NCBI RefSeq assembly: GCF_011074885.1
Contig: NC_054689.1
Span: forward strand, 1,736,001 to 1,800,000
Direction of reading: 5' to 3'
Length of the DNA stretch: 64,000 nucleotides
From: Brettanomyces bruxellensis
Lineage: Eukaryota > Ascomycota > Pichiomycetes > Pichiales > Pichiaceae
Every line of letters starts with the position of its first letter. Within the stretch, counting starts at the first letter, position 1. The notes under the pieces were generated by a model that worked only from the letters and a program-made list of their open reading frames with translations, ran no database searches and was not told where the DNA came from. Below are positions 41,339 through 53,380 of this stretch, piece by piece. Both the position numbers and the translations under genes were made by a program.

Positions 41339-42529
41339 ATGACAGAATCTTTACATTATGTGTATATGGATATATCTATTGGTGATAAGCGGATTGGTCG
41401 GATAGTGATAAAGTTATTTGAAGATCAAGCTATAAACGCTTGTGATAACTTCAAAGAGTTGTGCTCCAAACACGCCTATAAGAATACATTCTTTCACAGA
41501 GTAATCAGAAATTTTATGGTCCAAGGAGGAAATATCGATATAAAGAATGGAAATGGAAATGGTGTTTACCCGTTTAGAGGGGTCGAAACACTTGCAAAGG
41601 GAGGTCACTCGATTTTCCGGTCGAGCACTAATCCAGAAGGAGATTTCAAAGATGAAAACTTGAGACAGTTTGACGAACCATTTTTGGTGGCAATGGCCAA
41701 TTTAGGAAAACCGAATACAAATAGATCTCAGTTTTTCATCACGTGTGCAGTGGAGAGTCATTTGGATGGAAAGCACACAGTTATAGGTAAAGTTATTCAT
41801 GGGAAAAGTGTTGTTCGGTCGATAGAGCAGACTGATGTCTACTCAGCAAGTCCCGACGATAAAAATGCTTGGATTCCTAGTGATCCTGTATTTATAACAG
41901 ATTGCGGTCAATGGAAAGAAACAGACCCAGTACCAGTCTATGATTGCTGTACCGATACAATAGGTGGAGATATTTATGAAGAATTTCCGGACGACAACGA
42001 GATTCCAAATCTCAATCTAGATAACGCAGCACAAGCATACGATATCTGCCTGAAAATCAAGAAATCTGCTGCATTACTGTATAAAGCAAAAAGGTATCAA
42101 GACAGTTTTTTCAAATACAAGAAAGCCATGCGTTACTGCAACGAGCTCATACCCGACGAGTCCAAAGATAAGGACCAATATCTAGAATTTTTGGAATATA
42201 AAAAGACGCTCTATCTCAATCTTGCTCTCACCTCGTTGGAAATGGGTGAATACCAAAAATGTATTGATTACTGTGGATTTTTGTTCGAATTCATTGATGA
42301 TAACAAAGATGTGAAACTTACGTCTGTTCAGGTGAGCAAAGCGTTCTATCGTCTTGGAAAATCTTTCACTGGTTTGAAAAAATACACAGAGGCATTGGAT
42401 TCTTTCAAAAAGGGACTTTCAATTAATGTACATGACTCTGGGATCAAGAGGGAACTTGAGAGGGTTAAGAAGCTCAAATACGATTCGGAAAAGGATTCCC
42501 GTGCAAGATATGCAAAATTTTTCAATTAA
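41339..42529 (+). CDS. CPR7: Cyclophilin-40 type peptidyl-prolyl isomerase, Hsp90 co-chaperone Cpr7
   Basis: Hsp90 co-chaperone. Start ATG 41339 gives 396 residues (the frame is open to 41321 without ATG). The cyclophilin domain (about 5-185) has FFHRVIRNFMVQGGN with the catalytic Arg, MANLGKPNTNRSQFFIT, and HLDGKHTVIG, where the cyclosporin-binding Trp is His. The C-terminal half has TPR helices (about 220-390). VVRSIE, DCGQWKETDPVPVYD, the GGDIYEEFPDD linker and the end YAKFFN fit Cpr7 better than Cpr6. It lies 18 bp from the POA1 stop, convergent. Confidence 0.88.
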   Translation: MTESLHYVYMDISIGDKRIGRIVIKLFEDQAINACDNFKELCSKHAYKNTFFHRVIRNFMVQGGNIDIKNGNGNGVYPFRGVETLAKGGHSIFRSSTNPEGDFKDENLRQFDEPFLVAMANLGKPNTNRSQFFITCAVESHLDGKHTVIGKVIHGKSVVRSIEQTDVYSASPDDKNAWIPSDPVFITDCGQWKETDPVPVYDCCTDTIGGDIYEEFPDDNEIPNLNLDNAAQAYDICLKIKKSAALLYKAKRYQDSFFKYKKAMRYCNELIPDESKDKDQYLEFLEYKKTLYLNLALTSLEMGEYQKCIDYCGFLFEFIDDNKDVKLTSVQVSKAFYRLGKSFTGLKKYTEALDSFKKGLSINVHDSGIKRELERVKKLKYDSEKDSRARYAKFFN

Positions 42530-42547
42530 GTTTCAGTATACGTACAT

Positions 42548-43120
42548 TTATAGAGTATACACTTTGAATTGCATGTGTGTCTTTTTCATCGCGTCTTCTG
42601 TAAGATTCCATGGAACATCAAAAATTCCAGCATTTATTCTAGGCATGTTGACTGTCGGCATCATTTCGGTTTGGCTATCCAACTTACGTCTATAGTTTTC
42701 TAATATTAACCTTGCAGTATCGTTAGGGATTGAATCTAAGTCCAATAACTGTTTTTTTAAGTCTAAGAGCGCCCTTAAGGTGTTTTCAGCAATCTCATCG
42801 GGGCTTTCTTGACCCATTACACTAGTGAAGAGACAAACGATAATTAAGTTTTCACTGATGCCTTCAATATAATCGCGATCTTTTGATGATACCGGTAGAA
42901 GCAAAGCTGTTCCTAATAGTTGTGCGGGTTCAGATGAAAATTTAGAGCAGTACTTGTGGTAAAGTTTATATGAGGACATAAATCGTTGTTTGAATGCAAA
43001 TGCAATTCCACCTCCCCAAATGCCCAGACAATTACACGCATGTGCAAGTAGGATCGGCTCTGTTGTTGGTGTTCTAGTTAAATGAAAAAGATCACCCTTC
43101 ACGTATTTAATGAGTGACAT
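42548..43120 (-). CDS. POA1: ADP-ribose 1''-phosphate phosphatase Poa1 (macro domain)
   Basis: Macro-domain enzyme that removes the 1''-phosphate of ADP-ribose 1''-phosphate, a by-product of tRNA splicing. The 190-residue protein starts at ATG 43120 (MSLIKYVKGDLF). The ligand loop HACNCLGIWGGGIAFAF (with the His thought to act in catalysis) and the end PRINAGIFDVPWNLTED match Poa1 closely. Length is a little more than S. cerevisiae Poa1 (177 aa). It sits beside RIT1, another tRNA-related gene, but the two are divergent and about 300 bp apart. Confidence 0.9.
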   Translation of the reverse strand: MSLIKYVKGDLFHLTRTPTTEPILLAHACNCLGIWGGGIAFAFKQRFMSSYKLYHKYCSKFSSEPAQLLGTALLLPVSSKDRDYIEGISENLIIVCLFTSVMGQESPDEIAENTLRALLDLKKQLLDLDSIPNDTARLILENYRRKLDSQTEMMPTVNMPRINAGIFDVPWNLTEDAMKKTHMQFKVYTL

Positions 43121-43423
43121 GGTTTTGAATGTAGCCAATGAGTTGAAACTAGCACAAGTGATTTGCTGAAGCTACAAAGAGTAGATACATTTATTATGTC
43201 CTTTGATAGCTTTGTATTTTGTATTTAGTGGGTTAAAATCATTGCCGTGATAATCCGTGTGTTTAGTGGATGTATTAGAGATTATATATAGCTGAGAGCG
43301 AACATTTACCAAAAAAAAAAAAAAAAAAAAAAAAAGTAATTCCAGGAGCAGTGCATTTAAGGAAGCCAATAGTTCGTGTTAGAGTGTAAGAGGTTTAATT
43401 ATAATTGAGCATGATATCAAAGG
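43121..43423. other. Divergent promoter POA1 / RIT1 with poly(A) tract
   Basis: About 300 bp; contains an A25 run at 43311-43335, probably a nucleosome-depleting tract and a likely length-variable site. No other site recognised. Confidence 0.6.
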
Positions 43424-44878
43424 ATGGCCCAAAATGAAAGCATATCGGATCGGACTCAAGCAAATAGAAAACTTCGCAAAAAGGAGAAGGAGGAACGAAA
43501 ATCAAACCTTGGTTTGAAAAATAGATTACTTTCTATCATCCATGATCATCGTTACCTCATAAAGCTGAAAAATGAAATTTTCAGTAGCTACAAGATCCCG
43601 CTGATACCAAACGAAAGATGTGGGTTATGGTATATGAAGCCTTCTGAATATATGACTACGTCTTATTTCAAATCAACAGATGGCCATAATCACGAGTGGG
43701 ATTTTAGTTTAAGGAGGCTAAATTTCCACTTACTTCCCCTTCTTGAGCAAAACGATTCTCTCGGGATAGTTGACTCTGCAAGAAGTGGCAAACGAATTCC
43801 AGATTCATTGAGTAAGACTATTCCAATATGGTGTGCTATTCTTAACAAAGCTTCATTTCCTGACCGAGCATGGAACGATCTCTTAGTTTTACCACCTGAT
43901 ATATCCCCGCTTGAAAGATCCGAGATACTCGCCAAATTGCCATTTTTATTCCAGAAGTTCCAGAGTTTAATGTTGAAGCCGATAATTTTAGAACGACCCT
44001 TGAGACCTGTTTGGATTTATCTGGGGTGTCATTTAAAAAGTGAGAATCTGAAAGAACTACTTGATTCTGATCGGGAATTTCAGCCTCTGCTTTTGATTAC
44101 AGTAAGTATTGAGTGTAAGGACGGAAGTTTAAAGTATCCACATTTCACATATATTCAAGGAGCTGCTGATGATCATGAACTATGGGCTCATGGTTTTGAT
44201 TATAGAATGTTGTGGGAAAATATTCATCTTTTCACAGATGAGACAATTAGCCAAGATGAAGTCAGTCGAATATGTCAAATGCTTGTTGAGAGTAAGCGCG
44301 AAAAGGACTCGTGTGATGCAATTTCCGCTCAGGAAGATGTTTTTTGGAATGTGAATGATACTACAGAGATAACAAAGCATCTTTATGTTAGCTCCATTCC
44401 AAAGCTACCCTTAACGTTATCCACATGCTGGAAGAATAATCAATTCAACCTTATAATGATGTTTGACGAGGAAATCACACTAGTGGAAATGGATAAAGCA
44501 GATTCGCATGATTTTGGCAATCATGTGAGACTGTACCCTCTCACGTCGAGAACGAAGATTGCTTCAAGAAAGTTAAGAAAGTTGTTACCCGACATAGTAA
44601 GATCCGTAGAGAATGTCTTATACAATCAGTCGAATTCCAAAATTCTTCTCGTGTGCCGAACAGGAGATGACATATCTATTGGAGTTCTCTTGGCGTGTAT
44701 TGTTTTGTTTTACAACGAGGCATGGCACCTTACTCCACAAAATACGGAAGGGAAAATTGATAAGAAGCTTGTCCATAAGCAGTTGGCACGCATAGTGGAA
44801 AAAAGAAGAGTGCAACCAAGCAGAGCTACACTAAATTCGGTTAATTACTATCTTATGTCTCTTACTCCACATCATTAA
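43424..44878 (+). CDS. RIT1: Initiator tRNA phosphoribosyl transferase Rit1
   Basis: Adds 2'-O-ribosyl phosphate to A64 of initiator tRNA(Met), keeping it out of elongation; found in fungi and plants. The 484-residue protein has a basic start (NRKLRKKEKEERKSN), YFKSTDGHNHEWDFSLRRLN (about 84-103), the SLSKTIPIWCAILN block, LPPDISPLE, and a C-terminal phosphatase-like loop LLVCRTGDDISIGVLL (about 404-419) that gives the fold its P-loop. Length is near the S. cerevisiae protein (513 aa). Confidence 0.94.
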   Translation: MAQNESISDRTQANRKLRKKEKEERKSNLGLKNRLLSIIHDHRYLIKLKNEIFSSYKIPLIPNERCGLWYMKPSEYMTTSYFKSTDGHNHEWDFSLRRLNFHLLPLLEQNDSLGIVDSARSGKRIPDSLSKTIPIWCAILNKASFPDRAWNDLLVLPPDISPLERSEILAKLPFLFQKFQSLMLKPIILERPLRPVWIYLGCHLKSENLKELLDSDREFQPLLLITVSIECKDGSLKYPHFTYIQGAADDHELWAHGFDYRMLWENIHLFTDETISQDEVSRICQMLVESKREKDSCDAISAQEDVFWNVNDTTEITKHLYVSSIPKLPLTLSTCWKNNQFNLIMMFDEEITLVEMDKADSHDFGNHVRLYPLTSRTKIASRKLRKLLPDIVRSVENVLYNQSNSKILLVCRTGDDISIGVLLACIVLFYNEAWHLTPQNTEGKIDKKLVHKQLARIVEKRRVQPSRATLNSVNYYLMSLTPHH

Positions 44879-45124
44879 ATTTTTTCTATAGACTTCAATG
44901 AATATATGCCCCCACCTCTCATATTTCCGTAGATTGTGTACGCTGACTTATGCAATAGTGTTGTCAGATGGTACGATGCAGTTTAACAAAGCACTGATGA
45001 CATATCCGATGGCATTTGGTTAACCAAGCGTACCGTGATATCTCTGTATTGATTCTAACACATCCTCCTTCAAGCATTTGTTGGAAGTACGAAAAAGAAT
45101 TATGAATGCAAATTGACACCGTCT

Positions 45125-48100
45125 CTATTTATAATTGTTCTTACCACTTCCATCCAAAGCATTATTATCATCCTGTATTGTCCGCTCATCCTCATCTTGA
45201 GAATTATTGGATTCGGAATCCCGTTCGTTCTCTGTACTATCTTCTGTGTACTCAACATCATCATTACCTGCAGCAGGATACATAGGATAATACAACTGGG
45301 GGCCATAAACATAGTATCCACCTTGAGGCTGCTGCAAAAGCTGAGGAGAAGACATCGAGTAGCTATTATTCATACGGATCGCTGGCCGGCCAGCACTGCC
45401 ATTGTTATATACATCACCTGAATAATACGGGACAGGGCTATATGCAACAGATGTATAAGGACCTAAAACATAGGGTGTTCCATTATCAGGCAAAAATTCG
45501 GAATCGCCATGGGCCCTGCTGGACCTCCTCGAATCATGTTGCGATTTGTTTGTCGGCTGGGGTTTCCTTCGATTTCTGGCGGAAGAATCACCCGATAACT
45601 CTGACTCATCGCCAGAAAGCAATGGGGTTCCATTGCTTGATCGTTCCCAGGAGCTGTTCGTTTCATTACTCTCCTTTTCCTCTAGCATTTTAGACTGTAT
45701 CTGCATGAGTCCAAGAGCCTCCCGCAACTGTGAATGACTTGGACTGCTAAATGTTGTGTGCTGGTTAGAGTATCCCTGTTGTTTATTGTCGTTATCACCG
45801 TTGTTGCCTCTTCTCTTCTTCTTCTTCTTCTTCTTCTTTTTCTTCGGTGGTCCGGCACATCTGTCCTTTCCATAAGCAATTTTGAAATCCTCGTACCTTC
45901 CTTTAAAGAATCTGTTAATCTTCTCTTTTCCAGGACTATTGAATGAATGGACGGCCTTGACGCAAGAGCGAATGTTAAAGAAGTTGACAAAAGCGCAACG
46001 GTGATCTTCAAAGAAATTTATTTGTTCAATGCCACCAAAGAATGAGAAGTCTCTCCGAAGAATTTCTTCATTGGGTATAATATCCTCATAATCGTGTAAT
46101 TTTTCCGACCCTTCACTTGCATTCTGCTTGGTATCCGACTGGGACTTATCCGTCACCGCCTTTTCTTCTAAATCCTTTGAATCATCCTCCCTTATAATAC
46201 CAATATATAAGTTTCTGGATGCACCATCCTGGACAGCGGTTCTTATTTCAGATGAAAGAGGACCCGAATTATGTCCCCAGTCAACATGCAAGCACCTTGA
46301 ATGAACAAAGAATCCAAAGGACTGGGACCTTGCCATAAATCCCGCAGCATCCTCTGAATTAATGAAGGTAATGAAGCAGACTCTCCTATTCCGTAATAAA
46401 TGAACAGATTCAAGCATTCCACCTCTGACGGCATTGCATATATCCTCTTCTGTCGTCTTGCAGTCCAAGTTACCAAGATATATGGTTCTGTTTCCAATGT
46501 TTGTTGAAACTGAAAAGTTTCCAGAGTCTAAGTTCCGCATTGGTCCCAGAGGAGCACCTTGAAAGCCGTTCATTGGTATATTTGCCTCTCCACGAATTAC
46601 TGCTGGATTCACGTACATTGAATCCGGACCAAAGGAAAATGAGCTCCTAGAATCAATGAATCGAGCATCCCGTACACTGGAGTTTGCTCTTCCATCTGAT
46701 GATTTCATACGTAACACTCTTGATGGTGACAATGACTTTGACGATGATGTGCCATCAAAGCTCCCAGATGTATTATCGGAATAGGTAGGAAATCCAGTAA
46801 TTGAAGAAGCATATGGTGTATCGACAAATCCCATAGGAGGCTCTGCCTCAAAAGCATTCTTGTCTGGAGCGTAGCACAAAGCCGAATCGGAAAATGCAGA
46901 CGGAACTGCTGCTGTGGAAAACTTAACCATGCAGTCAATTGCAGCCTTTATTGAGGTGAAGTGAACAAATGCACAATTTCTGGTCAACTTGTACTGGATT
47001 GTCTCGACCTCTCCAAACTTACCCAATATTTCGGAAAGTTGCTTCTGAGAAATGCCCTTCGGCAAGTTCGAAATGCAAATGGCACGGGTAGCCCCAAAGT
47101 TTTCGATGGCAACCCTCACCTCAGGTTCAATAGGTGTGCCTTCTGTTAGCTTTATTTTCATATCTGGCGATTCCAGAACACCTTTCAAATTCTCCAAGTT
47201 CGTTTTAAGCTGAGAAAAGCACGTACCTGCTGGGCCGGAACTTATAAAGGAAATGCGAGCAGTGAGATCATTATTGTTGTCTTCGCCACCCTTCTCCTTT
47301 GTTAATGTGCAATTCTCAATAGGACCAAACTCAATGATATCTAAAATGTCCGGCGCTTTCAACGAACTTCTTAAATTCTCCAAGACAACTGTTCTTTCTC
47401 CAAGATTTTCCATGGCTGGAGATTCTTCGGAAGTACCCTCTGTACCATCGTCTTCTTTTTCAGCTGGTACAGCTGTCAATGGTGATGGCGACGCTGGATA
47501 CTCCCTCACGGCATTGTTTTCGTCAGTGCAATCGGCCTCGGCATCTTTTGCCAAAACTTTGCTGAGATTAGGATCCGTCTTGTCATCATTAAGATTCTCC
47601 TCCTCCTCATCAGCGTCCGATTTTCCGTCGCTTAGCGTAACCTTTGACAACGAGCTCAATAGTTTTCTGGATGGCACTTTCCGATGTCTCAAGTTCGGAG
47701 AAGACATCGCACGGTTATATGGATGGCAGTACTGTTGTCCGGGAGGAATATACTGCCCTGAACCATAATCATAGTAAAAATAGGGTCCAGGTACAACTGG
47801 CGTTCCATTTGGAACTGCTACAGTACCTTGTCTCTCAACTATCTGAGCCATTTGCGGACTCATTCCTTGTTTTCCATATCTTGGACTGCCAAAACTGGTT
47901 CTCACTGAAGCAGGTGAATATGGAAAATACATCATGCCATCCGTAAATGCCTCCCCACTTGGTGATTGTACAAAGGGAGAGCTGACAAGTAGCTGTCGGG
48001 GCAAAAACCTTTGCAATGGCGTTCCTCCTGATGTTTTAGGTTCAGTTCTTGGTCTGAACTTGCGAGTACCCGACGTTGTGTGCAAAGCTGGTGGCCTGTT

Positions 48101-48193
48101 ATGTTGGCTGTGATTACTTTCAGATGGACTCTCTGTAGCTGGAGGCACACCTTTAGGTCCAGGTGTTGAAGTCTCGAAAGGCGCCAGACTCAT
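45125..48193 (-). CDS. Four-RRM RNA-binding protein, Nab6/Mrn1 family
   Basis: 1022-residue mRNA-binding protein. Start is ATG 48193 (MSLAPFETSTPG); the frame is open upstream to 48397 without ATG. After a Pro/Ser-rich N-terminus there are four RRM-like units at about 265-345 (TVVLENLRSSLKAPDI), 368-435 (AICISNLPKGISQKQLSEI), 565-640 (RTIYLGNLDCKTTEEDIC ... VRGG) and 660-760 (LYIGIIRED ... CAFVNFFNIRSC, then FKIAYGKDRCAGPP). This layout and the YGKDRC motif are typical of Nab6/Mrn1, which bind cell-wall mRNAs. A run of ten Lys and two Arg follows the last RRM. The C-terminus is low complexity with Tyr/Pro/Gly patches. Paralog cannot be chosen. Confidence 0.88.
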   Translation of the reverse strand: MSLAPFETSTPGPKGVPPATESPSESNHSQHNRPPALHTTSGTRKFRPRTEPKTSGGTPLQRFLPRQLLVSSPFVQSPSGEAFTDGMMYFPYSPASVRTSFGSPRYGKQGMSPQMAQIVERQGTVAVPNGTPVVPGPYFYYDYGSGQYIPPGQQYCHPYNRAMSSPNLRHRKVPSRKLLSSLSKVTLSDGKSDADEEEENLNDDKTDPNLSKVLAKDAEADCTDENNAVREYPASPSPLTAVPAEKEDDGTEGTSEESPAMENLGERTVVLENLRSSLKAPDILDIIEFGPIENCTLTKEKGGEDNNNDLTARISFISSGPAGTCFSQLKTNLENLKGVLESPDMKIKLTEGTPIEPEVRVAIENFGATRAICISNLPKGISQKQLSEILGKFGEVETIQYKLTRNCAFVHFTSIKAAIDCMVKFSTAAVPSAFSDSALCYAPDKNAFEAEPPMGFVDTPYASSITGFPTYSDNTSGSFDGTSSSKSLSPSRVLRMKSSDGRANSSVRDARFIDSRSSFSFGPDSMYVNPAVIRGEANIPMNGFQGAPLGPMRNLDSGNFSVSTNIGNRTIYLGNLDCKTTEEDICNAVRGGMLESVHLLRNRRVCFITFINSEDAAGFMARSQSFGFFVHSRCLHVDWGHNSGPLSSEIRTAVQDGASRNLYIGIIREDDSKDLEEKAVTDKSQSDTKQNASEGSEKLHDYEDIIPNEEILRRDFSFFGGIEQINFFEDHRCAFVNFFNIRSCVKAVHSFNSPGKEKINRFFKGRYEDFKIAYGKDRCAGPPKKKKKKKKKKRRGNNGDNDNKQQGYSNQHTTFSSPSHSQLREALGLMQIQSKMLEEKESNETNSSWERSSNGTPLLSGDESELSGDSSARNRRKPQPTNKSQHDSRRSSRAHGDSEFLPDNGTPYVLGPYTSVAYSPVPYYSGDVYNNGSAGRPAIRMNNSYSMSSPQLLQQPQGGYYVYGPQLYYPMYPAAGNDDVEYTEDSTENERDSESNNSQDEDERTIQDDNNALDGSGKNNYK
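45811..45844 (-). repeat. AAG trinucleotide run coding for poly-lysine
   Basis: On the minus strand a run of AAG codons (with one AAA) encodes ten consecutive Lys followed by Arg-Arg. It may act as a nuclear signal or RNA tether. Poly-Lys stretches can also slow ribosomes; AAG-coded runs less so than AAA. Confidence 0.85.
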
Positions 48194-50365
48194 GTATATG
48201 ATAGTGAAATTAAAACTCCGTTGACAAAAATAAAGTGAAAATAGTATACGAGGATAAAAGAATGAATGTACAAGGATTTCCTGTGATTCCTGACTGTATG
48301 TGTGGGCAAAAGAATGGAAAAATTTTAATCCAAACCAAGTGAATGTTGATCTGTATTCTAGCCTGTCCTCAGTATAGAAAAAGTGATAAAAAGACAATGG
48401 TTATTTGGTATGCTTTGAGAAGGTTCACGCTCCAAGTGTGCAAAAACAACTTCAAGAGGAATTTCAAAACACAAGTAGTATGAGAATGTAATACCAGTTA
48501 CCAATCGCAAAGAAAATGTGTCAATGAATGGGAGAGGGAACGGGAATATTTAGATCGAAAAGAATAAATTTATAATTGGTATTAAAGCGAGTATCCGGGA
48601 GATTGGTCTAAGGAGAATCAAAGAAATTTGGTAAAAATAGAATTAGAAATATAAATAATTAGCTGAATAAATAAATAAACAAAGCAGAGAGAATATCCTG
48701 GACAAAATCTGTATTGGGGAAAACAACACAAGGGAAAAAAAANGGGGGGACGTGCGAAATTGTGTAAGTGATGGCGGCAGCAGCAGGCATAGAAAGATGA
48801 ATATAAGGGGGTAAAGAAGTATTGAACTGATTCAGGCTGGTTTCATGTTGAAAAGTTTTGTACTTTGATTTTCAATATATTCTGCCAAATTCTACTATAA
48901 ACATTTTCTGATAATGGGGTTTGGCTTTTTTGCTGTTTCAACTTGTTGTAAGAGTCGACCCCCCTCTAAGTTGCTAAGTGGCGATAATAATCAGATCAAT
49001 AGGCGCGAGCTTACATTTTTTCATTTGATCTGGAAATTTTCCAACAAAACTACAAATTTTCCAAATGTCTGACCACAAAGCACGGCAGAGAGACGCGTTC
49101 ACCTTTTTTGGTGTTGTATAAGCCAATACCAGAAAAAGCCTGGTTCTTCAAACGACAAAATTTAACGGCAAGATGGCGTTCGCAAATCTTCGTCGATCCA
49201 GTGAAAATTCGTAACGACTGAAAATATAAATAATTGTTGTAATAATGCAAAACCTCACACACTTAACGTGAGAAAATAGTGGGAAAAAAAGGTACAGACT
49301 GCCTATTGTAGAAATTTGGCAGTTGACAATGCAGAATCAGTTTCAACAATTTTAGTACAATCGAAGAAATCGCATCTAAAATGGGTTTAACGGATCTTTT
49401 CACCATTGAAGGTTTGTTGAAATTCTTCATTTAAAGATTTTACAAGAGGACATGCTTTTCCCTAAGAGAGTAAAGATATGAGAGATGAAAACGTTCAGGG
49501 AAGATTTCTGCATAAGCTATCATTTGCATGCAATCATTTTTTACAAATCACCTCGACCTTGCATAAATAACAAAATTATTGTTGTAAAGTATAGTGCAAT
49601 AAGCCTTGTGTACCCAGAACCCGCCAATAATAGTAGTAAGAAATACCGGGCTATGGCCAGCTGATTATACAGATGGGGTATTGTTTGATGTTCAATATAG
49701 AGCCCAAAATCGCGGCGCAGTCATTTTATGTTCATTTCGGGGCATTTATTCTGGTGGGCTCTCAGCCAAGGTACCGATCCAGCCGTATGAAATGCTTTCT
49801 TTCAGTTGTGTCCAGCATTCTACGTTTACCGACCCTTAAAATATGAGTATATATATATATTTTTTTACACTGTTTCAGATCTGCATTGTGGTTGGTACGC
49901 ATTTAAATATCTCGTTTAACAGGGTATGTGCCACACAAGATCTCAGAGCGGTAAGCATACATTTGTTTTTGTCGTCATTGCCCAAAATTTCTATGGCAAT
50001 GAAATAAAATAAAAAAATAAGAATACTCCTTTGGCAGCGGATGAAATACCACACTGCGTTTCGCATAAAAATATTGCCACCAAAATAGCAACCGAGAAGC
50101 TGAATAATTAACCAATTTATTTATTTTTTCAAACCGAAAATTGTTACCAACTTAGCTAACATAACCAATTAATAAAAATTAAAGAAATGAAAATGTGATC
50201 TACTACTGCTACTATTTCCTACAACACCACAAATATTTTTGTAAACGTTAACACGTAAAAACGTTAAATTGAAACTGCCTAAAAAAAGACATCAGTCATT
50301 CATGAAAATAAAGAAGACAAATCCACTAAGCAAAAAATGATAATGAACAGTCAGTCCTTAATCAT
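48194..50365. other. Long region upstream of the Nab6/Mrn1-like gene and downstream of GAPDH
   Basis: About 2.2 kb. The NAB6/MRN1-like gene likely has a long leader here. One undetermined base occurs at 48743 within an A/G run. A 77-codon frame at 49606-49839 lacks an ATG and has no known similarity. An ATG at 49381 opens only 17 codons. No tRNA or structured RNA recognised. AT repeat and T run at about 49848-49866. Confidence 0.6.
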
Positions 50366-51379
<1,014 letters not shown>

Positions 51380-51511
51380 TTAATTGATTTGTTAATTCGA
51401 TTTAAGTCTGGGATAAAATATATCTGTGACTGAGGAAAGGAGAAAGGGAAAAAGGCTAAATTGATACTTAAAGGTTGGTGCTTGTGGTACGTTATGAAGT
51501 ACAAATCACGT

Positions 51512-51520
51512 CTTTATATA
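51512..51520 (-). promoter_or_regulatory. TATA box of the GAPDH gene
   Basis: Minus-strand TATATAAAG about 140 bp upstream of the GAPDH ATG, a strong match and normal distance. Confidence 0.65.
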
Positions 51521-52497
51521 TTAATGAGGGAAAGCGGAGGGCGGGAATTTTTTATTAAAAATGGAAGAGAGCGTTGTTCCATTTAGCATGTGTCCAGTCC
51601 GTGAATGCACTATTCAGCAAACTTGATTGTGAATTTCTAATGACCTCTTTTTTTTTCATCTTATTCCTAAGCTCCGTAATGCAGACAAAAAAAATTCACT
51701 TTTTTCAATTTTCTTCTTCTGTCCTCCGGAGGGACCAACCGTCATAGTTTAGATGCCTAGCTGAAACCGGCAAACTCCAAATTTTGTGCCGGGGTTTTTC
51801 ATCTTCGCGCTATGGCTCAAATCAGTATGACGGTATGGAAACAATAGCAAAAAATTATGTGAGAACCGAAAAAGTCCATCTGTTTGAAAAATTGCTGTGC
51901 TCAAGGATGGAAAATGCCCGAAAATAAACAATGGTTTTGCTTCAGTTGGCCAAAAAAAAAGAATCATCCTACCTCTACTTTTTTCTCTCTCCTGATTCTT
52001 TCTATTGTTATACAGCCGAATTTTAGTAATATGTTACGTGGTCGCCGGAGTCGAAATCAGATGGTTAACACATTTCGCTAGCAAAGTAGAATCGCTTTCG
52101 GATCTTCCTCAATTTTTCAGAATCTTTGCTGGAAAGCACATGGTCGGTCTATTGTTAAATTCTCTCATCTTTGCCATCGATCTTAGGCGAGTATTTTTTT
52201 TCTAATAGTTTACACTTCTTAGCCGGTAAATCCCTAACTTCCTACAATTTTATCGAAGCTCGTTCTCTCTACTTTTTGTCCAACCTCATTTGCTATGGTT
52301 GAACATGGACTAAACTCAGCAAATCTATATTTTTCAATGATACAGTATCAAATTAATTGACGGAACGCGATGTATTGAGTTTTTTTTCAGTTTTTACCGC
52401 TTAATGGCTTTGAGATCTAAGGTCATACACGCGGCTTTATTGATTTTTTTTTGATGTTTTGCTTTAATCCGCATGATTCACTCTCGCGGACTGTGCA

Positions 52498-53380
52498 CCA
52501 CCGTCGGACTTCTGTATAAACTTCAACAGTACTGTCGTGGCCATTACTTCTCCTTTCCCTTCGCACAGGGCAATCCCAGCAAATCCGTCCGTCTTTTTTT
52601 TTGCCTTCATTAAAGCATTCCGTTGTACATCAACCCATGTTCTTGATCACATCGTATGGTGATCTGGCTCTGCGCGGAATACAATGATTCAAAGGAGCCA
52701 GATACTACCGTATGTATACCTTTGGCAATTTTGTTTTATACGTAGTCAGCCCAGTTTATTAAGCCTACAAATATGTACGGTCCACCATTTGTCTACATTT
52801 AGTGCATTTCAGATTTAAACAAATGTCAAAAAATGCACTATCTTAATAGACGTCCCAATGGAAAAATTGTTTTTTCTAATTTTCACCATTAAAATGTTTA
52901 TCAGGTCCTTATTGAACCTGCCGAATCATCCAGGTGGCTTCTGAATTCGAAAAAGCTTTAGTTGATTCTTGGACAATCAATATAGAACATCTATCAGTGT
53001 GCTCAAGCCGCTCTAACGATTCAATTTTGATTCAAACAGTGAACTCCGGTGCACGTGCGATTGTGGGAGTTCGGGTACATTTTTCAGCCAAGAAATAGTT
53101 TTGTATTGTACAACTGCCGTTATTTGTTCTCCGAATCAGTTCAATTGTACTCGTTAATGGGTTTTTTGTACATGAGGTCATCGCTGCCTGCAAATGGGCC
53201 CTATTTTCCCTCCAAAAAGTGATTATCCTGAAATCTGCATCATTTGGTGTCAGAATGGATATGATTGCAAAATGGAGATTGAGGAAGGCAGCGGAATGCG
53301 GCTGAAATGAAGGAGCATGAGAAAAAAAAATTAAAATATCACATTGTTTAGAGTCTGCGATGGATCCTCCACCGTCGGAC
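52498..53380. repeat. 12-bp direct repeat CCACCGTCGGAC (two copies, 871 bp apart)
   Basis: Identical 12-mers at 52498-52509 and 53369-53380, both on the plus strand. The core CCGTCGG is a CCG/CGG pair with one base between, the kind of half-site bound by zinc-cluster proteins. It is not one of the classical glycolytic motifs I know. Confidence 0.7.
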
